Shown here: piece by piece, positions 52,889 to 64,000 of the stretch
Position numbering within the stretch: position 1 is the stretch's first letter
Layout of the letters: each line of letters starts with the position of its first letter
Assembly: GCF_036320965.1 (NCBI RefSeq)
Contig: NC_092235.1
Coordinates: forward strand, 2,547,028-2,611,027
Length of the DNA stretch: 64,000 nt
DNA from: Panulirus ornatus
Taxonomy: Eukaryota > Arthropoda > Malacostraca > Decapoda > Palinuridae
Reading direction: 5' to 3'
Program-made: the position numbers and the translations under genes
Notes under the pieces: generated by a model
Database searches by the model: none
Told to the model about the DNA's origin: nothing
Seen by the model: only the letters and a program-made list of their open reading frames with translations

Positions 52889-55195
52889 CTTGTGATGATG
52901 AGAGAGAGAGTGTGGGTGGGTCATGGGCTGAGAGTTAGGCTGGACACGAGAGAAAGGCTTGGGATAAGCTCAGCTGGTGAAGCTCAGATGTGAATCCAGT
53001 CATCAGTCACGTGACCACATTGTGTTGACCTTGCCATAATGGACCATTATCCGGATTGACCTGGACCTTACAAGCAGAACTCACTCCTAGTTTTCTGCAG
53101 GTATTATCAACATAAGCTGACTCAAACGATGGAAATTCTACAGTCCATCATGGATGGACTTACGTTGAAGATGACATTAAACTCTTAAATGAAACATATA
53201 TCATTTTCTTGTCGCATTAGATGAAGGAATATTTTCCTATTATAATAAGACGATCCATCTTGAATCTACGGGATTTATGAAACTTGATTTATGTCTCACA
53301 AGAAATAGGAAATGTCACTCATTCTTCATAACTGCAGGAGTTGTTTAATGTTGTTGTTGACAAGTAAGGTTAACATACAGATATATCAGGTCAATAATAG
53401 TGAGCTGCAGCCTTATGTGATGATGATGATGATGATGATATTGTGATGTGTAACGGGCGGCTGTACCAGCCTGGTCTATAAGACACTAGACTCGGTTTAT
53501 TCAGGTGTGTCGTTAAGAATAAACCACAACTGATATCTCGCACTGCCATGTGTCCGAACTCCGCTCTGGCAATACAATGGACAAAACTACATGATTGATC
53601 ACGTCTGATATTCAGTTATAAAACAAAAAATATCTAATTGTGAAAATAACGAGCAAAGTATAATACTAAGAAAAATAGAATATGATTATGACCATAAATC
53701 TGCTAAGTAAAGCCATCGTAATGTTTTCGGACGATGCGCTGCTTCCACTGCCGGGCCCTATACTTAGCGTTGCCATCAACCGTCACCAGATCATTTTTCC
53801 CGTAAGTAAACAACCGTTTCTTGCTTACCTTTGCATCGTAGCAATGGCCTTGATTTCACAAATAACTGTTTAACATTTACAAAAATATACGCTCACTATT
53901 TCTTTGAAAAAATAATGAAAAACAAGTAAATTGTGCATGTATAAGTGTGGTATATTTTGTGACGTTGTTGCCATACACGATACACTATTTTTCACACGCT
54001 TTATAAGCGTATTTACTGTGTAGTGTTTACATTTGTTTTCTTGTCAATGATAACGATTTTGACTTATGAGGATTATACCCCCCCCTCATTCTCACTCATT
54101 CCTAATGAATCGTAACAATAATAGAGTTGACAATGGTTCATGAGCAGGGGCGCCATGCCACGTATTTGTAAACTTCTCTTAATTTGGAAGAATTCCCTAT
54201 TGTGATCATTGTTTGTGCAGGTGTATCATGTGGCAGACTGTGTGCCTCATATTATGAATGTGAGTGTAGACAAGTTACACACAAGCTACAACGTCTGCTG
54301 CAGTTATCATTTTGTATCAAGAAATTATGTGACTGGACAGATGACATCCTCCCCACAGAAACAAGATCTTCCTGTTTTGTAAGGTGTTCAGTAGGTGCAG
54401 GATTGTGAAACTTACAGTGTAGGTGTATATGTCTGCACTGCTTATGTGCAATGCTATATCATACATCAAAGCTAATCTTTGTTATGCATCATTCATGCAG
54501 ATGGCGACTGCAAATCCTATTTATATACTGGTGATTGGAAAGGTCTGTGTGTTTAACATGCTCTTATTTGCACTATATTAGATAAATGTGTACCTGTTGT
54601 TGATCTATTAGATAATTAAGAAATATTTGAAAGAGAAGAGAAATTGTGAGAAAATAGAAAGAAATATCCAATACATAGATTGCGGATGAGCGAAAAATGA
54701 TTATGCTCATGTTACTGAGCAACCACATACAAGATGATACACGGAGAACAGACAGTTGTGATCAAAATATCTTACATAACATCAGGATGATAAAAATGTA
54801 TATACTATTATTAACAGATAAATGATAAAGTAAAATGGAAGAAAAGCAAATAGGTTAAATTTCTGCTACGTCAGTTGAATGAAGGGAAGTATAAAAAGAA
54901 CCTTTACTCCTGTTATTGACCATATGTGTACTGGGAGAAAATCTGAAGGTGAGATAAACATGACAACTACATAACATCAGGATGAGTGAAACTATATACT
55001 GCCGTTTGTATTTAATAAAGATTTATATTAGTGACCCATGAAGAATAAGGTTATGCGTCATGACTATAGAGGGCGTGAGAGAGAGAGACCCACAAAGTTG
55101 CCAACACGTATTTTGGTCATCCATTTTTGTATTGGTTGGGGCAGTGGCTTTCCTATCATGGTGTATATAGTCATTGCTTGGGACACCAGTGGCCA
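52888..55195. other. Sequence without a supported gene
   Basis: About 2.3 kb of AT-rich sequence, with a short (GAT)n at about 53419-53440 and a C-run at about 54077-54085. ORFs of 63-74 codons (53682, 54184, 55038) have no recognisable similarity. The terminal inverted repeat of the Tc1-like element that follows could not be located here. Confidence 0.45.
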
Positions 55196-55199
55196 GAAC

Positions 55200-56215
55200 T
55201 GCTGCTGCCTCACACAGCCTCCTCAGAGAGCAGCGAGGTGGATAAGATGGCAGTAGGAGAGGTCGGCTCGCACCAGACCACCAAGTGGACGACCCCGGTG
55301 CAGGACGCGTGAGGAGGATGAACGGCTGGGGCAGGTCGTGCAGGACGTGTGAGCAGGATGAACGGATGGGACAGGTTGTGCAGGACGTGTGAGGAGGATG
55401 AACGGCTGGAGCAGGTCGTGCGGGACAGAGCCATGAGGTCAGCTGTCCACGTCAGCCACAGACGCAGCAGTGTCATGCAGGCACCACCAGACGCCGTCTC
55501 CAGGAACAACACCTACACTGCCACACTCCTGCTGAGGAAGAGCAACTGAACCAAGCACACAGGCAAGCACGCGCGCCTGGGATCTGCCCTACAACATTTA
55601 GGAGTGGGAGAAGGTGACTGGGAAGACGTTATCATGTTGACATATGAAAAATGTTCTCCTCTGTTGAGGCAGGTTCAAGACTGTGCTGGAGGCGCCCTCA
55701 CAATACCCGTTACAGTTCTGAACATATCTGCCAGCTTCAACACTGAGGCAGAGTGCAAGGGTCATGTTGGGGATGGAGGTGGAAACCTGGGCCTGGCCAG
55801 CTGGTAAGGTCACTGTAACAGCCAGCAATACAGTGAAATATTAGATGTTCTTCATCCTCCTGTTCCCACAGTCAAATGTCATCCAGCTGGTGCAGGATAA
55901 GTGCTCAATACACACCAGTAGAGCAATGTGTGGTGGTCTAGTGCCCACATGGAAATCCAAGTCTTGGACTGGCCCACGAAGGGGGTGACATGATCCCTAC
56001 AGAGAAGCTGTGGGCAATTATGAGCCGGGAATGGAGGGTGAGTGAGGCCAGGAACCAACAAGACATCATGGACACTGCACGCGAGGTATGGTACAGCATT
56101 CGTCGCCGCCCCCAGTGTCTGCACAAACTTCGTCCATTGTGTTGCCACAAGGATTCACCAAGTTGTTGATGGCCGTGGCTGGGGGATGAAGGTCACATTA
56201 GATGTAATTAAGGTT
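55200..56215 (+). pseudogene. Tc1/mariner-like transposase relic
   Basis: Pieces in changing frames match Tc1-type transposases in the right order. A helix-turn-helix remnant (REEDERLEQVVRDRAMRSA) lies at about 55390-55445. ARLGSALQHLGVGEGDWEDV (about 55575-55631) corresponds to the block before the first catalytic Asp; the SDEK motif is degraded to TYEK. QLVQDKCSIHTSRAM (about 55884-55930) holds the second Asp. VLDWPTKG (about 55961-55984), TEKLWAIMSREW (about 55997-56032, with the third acidic residue), REVWYSIRRRPQC and HQVVDGRGW (about 56155) follow. At least three frame changes and several stops make it inactive. A 40-bp unit is tripled within it. Confidence 0.75.
55298..55417. repeat. 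40-bp tandem triplication in the transposase relic
   Basis: Three units beginning GTGCAGGACG at 55298, 55338 and 55378, differing at a few bases. It lies in the part encoding the DNA-binding region. Confidence 0.9.
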
Positions 56216-56288
56216 AATTTGTCATGTTACTGCAATAAACTAATGTTCCTGTCCGTCCTGTATGGTTATTCTAATCACACAACCCCAT

Positions 56289-56289
<1 letters not shown>

Positions 56290-56333
<44 letters not shown>

Positions 56334-56353
56334 TCTCTCTCTCTCTCTCTCTA
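56290..56353. repeat. (CT)n microsatellite
   Basis: About 60 bases of CT with one interruption. Confidence 0.97.
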
Positions 56354-56538
56354 ATTGCTGGAAGCAGTATAACGGATCCTTATAATACTGATGTATGAGG
56401 GATATAAACTCAGTCTCCAGTGTTTAGTCTCGATTCCCAGAAACCTTGGAAAGGTAAAGACTCACTCAGTTCCCCGGGGGCCCGGCTCTGTGTTGTTGTG
56501 TAAGACAAACGTAAAGTCTATCATTACCTATAGCTATA

Positions 56539-56912
56539 CCGCAGTCATGTTGGCAACACTACTACCATAACCGGCCGACTCCACTTCCCTCCAGGCCGGC
56601 TACCTGACACGCACACCTCATTGGTTGTTGCTATTTTGACCGCCAATTTTGTCGTTAAAATTTAAATCGATACTGTATCAGTTTTATATCACTGCGTACA
56701 CAGTATCATTATATTACGGTGAACATCTACATTATGTTTATTATTTAAGATAACAAGTAGGAGACAAGAAGTATCCAGAGCGAAAAAAAGAAAGTAACAT
56801 TTGATATTGGCAGACTCCAGATTGGAACGCCCCCCCCCCAGCCGGCCGGGGGGAAGTGGAGTCGCCGGGACTAAGCCATCACGAGTGACCAGCGTTGCCA
56901 ACATGACTGCGG
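56539..56912. mobile_element. Short terminal-inverted-repeat element (MITE-like)
   Basis: 19-bp perfect terminal inverted repeats CCGCAGTCATGTTGGCAAC (56539-56557) and its complement (56894-56912). A second inner inverted pair contains GACTCCACTTCCC (about 56577-56589) and GGGGAAGTGGAGTC (about 56850-56863). No ORF is large enough for a transposase. Flanking bases do not show a clear target-site duplication. Confidence 0.6.
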
Positions 56913-57250
56913 TTGGCAGGGTGGCATATAAATAGTCAAGCTCAACCTGCCAAGTTTCTCTGTTCCTAATCTAACCTTAAACAATTATTTCATTATGTGA
57001 CACTCTGTGTCCAGGTAGTGGCCATTATAACAATATAATCTGGAAAATAGATAGGCTGGAAACAACCCAAAATCGTGAAATAAATGAGTGTTAAGCACCA
57101 AGCAAGTGTGGCAGTTGTGACTGAACGTCATTAAACCCGTCCAAAATGATGCCATGGATGATAACTCACTGGTAAGTCCGTAGCCGTCACCTCCACCCTC
57201 ACCAGAACAGCTATGTTACCACACCAAGGCACCTGGGTTCACTCACTATG
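56913..57250. other. Sequence without recognised features
   Basis: About 340 bases between the inverted-repeat element and the 27-bp minisatellite; nothing supported. Confidence 0.45.
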
Positions 57251-60200
57251 AATCATAGGTACGAGATTCACAACGGTTCCCATACCATCATGATTCATAA
57301 CGGTTCCCATACCATCATGATTCATAACGGTTCCGATACCATCATGATTCATAACGGTTCCCATACCATCATGATTCATAACGGTTCCAATACCGTCATG
57401 ATTCATAACGGTTTCCATACCATCATAATTCATAACGGTTCCCATACCATCATGATTCATAACGGTTCCCATACCATCATGATTCATAACGGTTCCCATA
57501 CCATCATGATCTATAACGGTTCCCATACCATCATGATTCATAACGGTTCCCATACCATCATGATTCATAACGGTTCCCATACCATCATGATTCATAACGG
57601 TTCCCATACCATCATGATTCATAACGGTTCCCATACCATCATGATTCATAACGGTTCCCATACCATCATGATTCACAACGGTTCCAATACCATCATGATT
57701 CATAACGGTTCCCATACCATCATGATTCATAACGGTTCCGATACCATCATGATTTATAACGGTTCCGATACCATCATGATTCACAACGGTTCCCATACCA
57801 TCATGATTCATAACGATTCCGATACCATCATGATTCATAACGGTTCCCATACCATCATGATTCATAACGGTTCCCATACCATCATGATTCATAACGGTTC
57901 CCATACCATCATGATTCATAACGGTTCCGATACCATCATGATTCATAACGGTTCCCATACCATCATGATTCATAACGGTTCCCATACCATCATGATTCAC
58001 AACGGTTCCCATACCATCATGATTCATAACGGTTCCCATACCATCATGATTCACAACGGTTCCGATACCATCATGATTCATAACGGTTCCAATACCATCA
58101 TGATTCATAACGGTTCCGAAACCATCATGATTCATAACGGTTCCCATACCATCATGATTCATAACGGTTCCCATACCATCATGATTCATAACGGTTCCCA
58201 TACCATCATGATTCACAACGGTTCCCATACCATCATGATTCATAACGGTTCCGATACCATCATGATTTATAACGGTTCCGATACCATCATGATTCACAAC
58301 GGTTCCGATACCATCATGATTCATAATGGTTCCCATACCATCATGATTCACAACGGTTCCCATACCATCATGATTCATAACGGTTCCGATACCATCATGA
58401 TTCATAACGGTTCCCATACCATCATGATTCATAACGGTTCCCATACCATCATGATTCATAACGGTTCCCATACCATCATGATTCATAACGGTTCCCATAC
58501 CATCATGATTCACAACGGTTCCGATACCATCATGATTCATAACGGTTCCCATACCATCATGATTCATAACGGTTCCGATACCATCATGATTCATAACGGT
58601 TCCCATACCATCATGATTCATAACGGTTCCGATACCATCATGATTCATAACGGTTCCCATACCATCATGATTCATAACGGTTCCCATACCATCATGATTC
58701 ATAACGGTTCCCATACCATCATGATTCATAACGGTTCCCATACCATCATGATTCACAACGGTTCCGATACCATCATGATTCATAACGGTTCCGATACCAT
58801 CATGATTCATAACGGTTCCGATACCATCATGATTCATAACGGTTCCGATACCATCATGATTCATAACGGTTCCATACCATCATGATTCATAACGGTTCCC
58901 ATACCATCATGATTCATAACGGTTCCCATACCATCATGATTCATAACGGTTCCGATACCATCATGATTCATAACGGTTCCCATACCATCATGATTCATAA
59001 CGGTTCCCATACCATCATGATTCATAACGGTTCCCATACCATCATGATTCACAACGGTTCCGATACCATCATGATTCATAACGGTTTCTATACCATCATG
59101 ATTCATAACGGTTCCGATACCATCATGATTCATAACGGTTCCCATACCATCATGATTCACAACAGTTCCCATACCATCATGATTCACAACGGTTCCGATA
59201 CCATCATGATTCATAACGGTTCCGATACTATCATGATTCAAAACGGTTCCGATACCATCATGATTCATAATGGTTCCGATACCATCATGATTCATAACGG
59301 TTCCGATACCATCATGATTCGTAACGGTTCCGATACCATCATGATTCATAACAGTTCCGATACCATCATGATTCATAACGGTTCCGATACCATCATGATT
59401 CATAACGGTTCCGATACCATCATGATTCATAACGGTTTTCATACCATCATGATTCATAATGGTTCCGATACCATCATGATTCATAACGGTTCCCATACCA
59501 TCATGATTCATAACGGTTCCGAAACCATCATGATTCATAACGGTTTCTATACCATCATGATTCATAACGGTTCCGATACCATCATGATTCATAACGGTTC
59601 CCATACCATCATGATTCACAACAGTTCCCATACCATCATGATTCACAACGGTTCCGATACCATCATGATTCATAACGGTTCCGATACTATCATGATTCAA
59701 AACGGTTCCGATACCATCATGATTCATAATGGTTCCGATACCATCATGATTCATAACGGTTCCGATACCATCATGATTCATAACGGTTCCGATACCATCA
59801 TGATTCATAACAGTTCCGATACCATCATGATTCATAACGGTTCCGATACCATCATGATTCATAACGGTTCCGATACCATCATGATTCATAACGGTTTTCA
59901 TACCATCATGATTCATAATGGTTCCGATACCATCATGATTCATAACGGTTCCCATACCATCATGATTCATAACGGTTCCGATACCATCATGATTCATAAC
60001 GGTTCCCATACCATCATGATTCATAACGGTTTCCATACCATCATGATTCATAACGGTTCCGATACCATCATGATTCATAACGGTTCCCATACCATCATGA
60101 TTCATAACGTTCCGATACCATCATGATTCATAACGGTTCCCATACCATCATGATTCATAACGGTTCCATACCATCATGATTCATAACGGTTCCGATACCA

Positions 60201-61694
60201 TCATGATTCATAACGGTTCCCATACCATCATGATTCACAACGGTTCCCATACCATCATGATTCATAACGGTTCCCATACCATCATGATTCATAACGGTTC
60301 CGATACCATCATGATTCATAACGGTTCCGATACCATCATGATTCATAACGGTTCCCGATACCATCATGATTCATAACGGTTCCCATACCATCATGATTCA
60401 TAACGGTTCCCGATACCATCATGATTCATAACGGTTCCGATACCATCATGATTCATAACGGTTCCGATACCATCATGATTCATAACGGTTCCCATACCAT
60501 CATGATTCATAACGGTTCCCATACCATCATGATTCACAACGGTTCCGATACCATCATGATTCATAACGGTTCTATACCATCATGATTCATAACGGTTCCG
60601 ATACCATCATGATTCATAACGGTTCCGATACTATCATGATTCAAAACGGTTCCGATACCATCATGATTCATAATGGTTCCGATACCATCATGATTCATAA
60701 CGGTTCCGATACCATCATGATTCATAACGGTTCCGATACCATCATGATTCATAACAGTTCCGATACCATCATGATTCATAACGGTTCCGATACCATCATG
60801 ATTCATAACGGTTCCGATACCATCATGATTCATAACGGTTCCAATACCATCATGATTCATAACGGTTCCGATACCATCATGATTCACAACGGTTCCGATA
60901 CCATCATGATTCACAACGGTTCCCATACCATAATGATTCATAACGGTTCCCATACCATCATGATTCATAACGGTTCCGATACCATCATGATTCATAACGG
61001 TTCCGATACCATCATGATTCATAACGGTTCCAATACCATCATGATTCATAACGGTTCCGATACCATCATGATTCATAACGGTTCCGATAACATCATGATT
61101 CATAACGGTTCCAATACCATCATGATTCATAACGGTTCCGATACCATCATGATTCATAACGGTTCCAATACCATCATAATTCATAACGGTTCCGATACCA
61201 TCATGATTCATAACGGTTCCGATACCATCATGATTCATAACGGTTCCGATACCATCATGATTCATAACGGTTCCAATACCATCATGATTCATAATGGTTC
61301 CGATACCATCATGATTCATAACGGCTCCGATACCATCATGATTCATAACGGTTCCGATACCATCATGATTCATAACGGTTCCGATACCATCATGATTCAT
61401 AACGGTTCCGATACCATCATGATTCATAACGGTTCCGAAACCATCATGATTCATAACGGTTCCGATACCATCATGATTCATAACGGTTCCAATACCATCA
61501 TGATTCATAACGGTTCCGATACCATCATGATTCACAACGGTTCCGATACCATCATGATTCACAACGGTTCCCATACCATCATGATTCACAACGGTTCCCA
61601 TACCATCATGATTCATAACGGTTCCGATACCATCATGATTCATAACGGTTCCGATACCATCATGATTCACAACGGTTCCCATACCATCATGATT
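57251..61694. repeat. 27-bp minisatellite, about 165 units, with higher-order blocks
   Basis: Unit CATACCATCATGATTCATAA CGGTTCC, nine codons, open on both strands. It yields mirrored ORFs of up to about 545 codons (HTIMIHNGS repeats plus, MNHDGIGTV repeats minus). Units of 26 or 28 bp (near 58870, 60110, 60166, 60355, 60410, 60573) shift the frame, so it is not coding. A 17-unit block (459 bp) is duplicated: rare variants at 59081 and 59219 recur at 59540 and 59678, and part again near 60570-60640. Confidence 0.97.
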
Positions 61695-61734
61695 CGAATA
61701 CGAGAGCCGTGACCTCGCTAGTTGACCCTCAACA

Positions 61735-64000
61735 TTTTAGTCAGAGACTGTACAACATACAGGTGGCTCCGTCACTGTAGACGTGTCACCATACATTACT
61801 GGTTGTCTGGTACAACATACAGGTGGCTCCGTCACTGTAGACGTCAGTCACCATACATTACTGGTTGTCTGGTACAACATACAGGTGGCTCCGTCACTGA
61901 AGACGTCAGTCACCATACATTACTGGTTGTCTGGTACAACATACATGTGGCTCCCTCACTGTAGACGTCAGTCTTCATACATTACTGGTTGTCTGGTACA
62001 ACATACAGGTGGCTCCCTCACTGTAGACGTCAGTCTTCATACATTACTGGTTGTCTGGTACAACATACAGGTGGCTCCGTCACTGTAGACGTCAGTCACT
62101 ATACATTACTGGTTGTCTGGTACAACATACAGGTGGCTCCCTCACTGTAGACGTCAGTCTTCATACATTACTGGTTGTCTGGTACAACATACAAGTGTCT
62201 CCATCACTGTAGACGTCAGTCATCATACATTACTGGTTGTCTGGTACAACATACAGGTGGCTCCGTCACTGTAGACGTCAGTCACCATACATTACTGGTT
62301 GTCTGGTACAACATACAGGTGGCTACGTCACTGTAGACGTCAGTCATCATACATTACTGGTTGTCTGGTACAACATACAAGTGTCTCCATCACTGTAGAC
62401 GTCAGTCATCATACATTACTGGTTGTCTGGTACAACATACAGGTGGCTCCGTCACTGTAGACGTCAGTCACCATACATTACTGGTTGTCTGGTACAACAT
62501 ACAGGTGGCTCCCTCACTGTAGACGTCAGTCACCATACATTACTGGTTGTCTGGTACAACATACAAGTGTCTCCATCACTGTACACGTCAGTCACCATAC
62601 ATTACTGGTTGTCTGGTACAACATACAGGTGGCTCCGTCACTGTAGACGTCAGTCACCATACATTACTGGTTGTCTGGTACAACATACAGGTGGCTCCGT
62701 CACTGTAGACGTCAGTCACCATACATTACTGGTTGTCTGGTACAACATACAGGTGGCTCCCTCACTGTAGACGTCAGTCATCATACATTACTGGTTGTCT
62801 GGTACAACATACAGGTTGCTCCCTCACTGTAGACGTCAGTCTTCATACATTACTGGTTGTCTGGTACAACATACAAGTGTCTCCATCACTGTAGACGTCA
62901 GTCATCATACATTACTGGTTGTCTGGTACAACATACAGGTGGCTCCGTCACTGTAGACGTCAGTCACCATACATTACTGGTTGTCTGGTACAACATACAG
63001 GTGGCTCCGTCACTGTAGAAGTCAGTCATCATACAATACTGGTTGTCTGGTACAACATACAAGTGTCTCCATCACTGTAGACGTCAGTCATCATACATTA
63101 CTGGTTGTCTGGTACAACATACAGGTGGCTCCGTCACTGTAGACGTCAGTCACCATACATTACTGGTTGTCTGGTACAACATACAGGTGGCTCCGTCACT
63201 GTAGACGTCAGTCACCATACATTACTGGTTGTCTGGTACAACATACAGGTGGCTCCCTCACTGTAGACGTCAGTCACCATACATTACTGGTTGTCTGGTA
63301 CAACATACAGGTGGCTCCCTCACTGTAGACGTCAGTCACCATACATTACGGGTTGTCTGGTACAACATACAGGTGGCTCCGTCACTGTAGACGTCAGTCA
63401 CCATACATTATTGGTTGTCTGGTACAACATACAGGTGGCTCCGTCACTGTAGACGTCAGTCACCATATATTACTGGTTGTCTGGTACAACATACAAGTGT
63501 CTCCATCACTGTAGACGTCAGTCATCATACATTACTGGTTGTCTGGTACAACATACAGGTGGCTCCGTCACTGTAGACGTCAGTCACGATACATTACTGG
63601 TTGTCTGGTACAACATACAGGTGGCTCCCTCACTGTAGACGTCAGTCACCATACATTACTGGTTGTCTGGTACAACATACAAGTGTCTCCATCACTGTAC
63701 ACGTCAGTCACCATACATTACTGGTTGTCTGGTACAACATACAGGTGGCTCCGTCACTGTAGACGTCAGTCATCATACATTACTGGTTGTCTGGTACAAC
63801 ATACAAGTGTCTCCATCACTGTAGACGTCAGTCATCATACATTACTGGTTGTCTGGTACAACATACAGGTGGCTCCGTCACTGTAGACGTCAGTCACCAT
63901 ACATTACTGGTTGTCTGGTACAACATACAGGTGGCTCCCTCACTGTAGACGTCAGTCACCATACATTACTGGTTGTCTGGTACAACATACAAGTGTCTCC
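61735..64000. repeat. 62-bp minisatellite, at least 36 units, running off the window
   Basis: Unit GTACAACATACAGGTGGCTC CGTCACTGTAGACGTCAGTC ACCATACATTACTGGTTGTC TG. Two main variants (AGGTGGCTCCGTCAC and AAGTGTCTCCATCAC) alternate in patterns. A rare CTGTACACGTC unit recurs 1116 bases apart (62581 and 63697), i.e. 18 units. Each unit contains the GACGTC palindrome. The ORFs of 65-115 codons are artefacts. Confidence 0.97.

Noticed and set aside
57239..61712. ORFs of 373-545 codons encoding 9-residue repeats
   Set aside because: Same artefact with a 27-bp unit; 26- and 28-bp units break the frame in both strands and there is no start, signal peptide or non-repetitive domain.

Overview
This is a repeat-dominated eukaryotic nuclear window, most likely from a decapod crustacean. 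That is an inference from the LINE 3' tail families, the density of (TA)n, (CA)n and (GA)n tracts, and the mix of Gypsy, Penelope-like, RTE-like and Tc1-like relics. Two runs of exactly 100 N (18651-18750 and 43913-44012) show it is a scaffold with unsized gaps. No conserved cellular protein gene is recognisable. One 247-codon ORF (9307-10050) is the only candidate host coding sequence, and its function is unknown.

Layout. 1-4527: an internally deleted Ty3/Gypsy-type LTR retrotransposon on the minus strand, with near-identical 1.07-kb LTRs, a primer-binding site and a polypurine tract. Its surviving pol domains run protease, integrase, RNase H, as in Ty1/Copia and in the Gmr1 group of Gypsy elements. 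4528-13055: copies of an unclassified ~0.9-kb dispersed repeat in both orientations, a LINE reverse transcriptase remnant, the 247-codon ORF, a (TTA)n tract and decayed RTE-like LINE pieces. 13056-18650: first copy (S1) of a triplicated segment. 18751-24383: more dispersed repeat, a LINE insertion, a tRNA-Met-like sequence and an inverted (CT)n/(GA)n pair. 24384-27693: a ~100-copy 33-bp minisatellite. 28225-29653 and 30727-33950: two RTE-like LINEs with target-site duplications, the second nearly full length with one premature stop. 35435-43250 (S2) and 44013-52420 (S3): second and third copies of the triplicated segment, adjacent in direct orientation and separated by a 36-bp minisatellite and a gap. 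55200-56215: a Tc1/mariner-like transposase relic. 56539-56912: a short terminal-inverted-repeat element. 57251-61694 and 61735-64000: two large minisatellites (27 bp and 62 bp) with higher-order structure; the second runs off the window.

The triplicated segment carries, in order, a 71-bp tandem array, (CA)n-rich minisatellites, a fragment of the dispersed repeat, a GC-rich island with a CRE palindrome, the 3' end of a Penelope-like element folded into a large palindrome, a tRNA-Val-like gene, an 18-bp array, a tRNA-Ala-like gene, a (TA)n tract and a SINE whose head is 5S rRNA. In S2 and S3 a tRNA-derived SINE and a pyrimidine/purine-biased minisatellite follow. The copies differ mainly in tandem-repeat counts and in later insertions: S3 gained two LINEs head to head inside a (TA)n tract and a further SINE-like core.

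Most long ORFs here are by-products of tandem repeats whose unit length is a multiple of three. Identities and counts were made by eye and are approximate.
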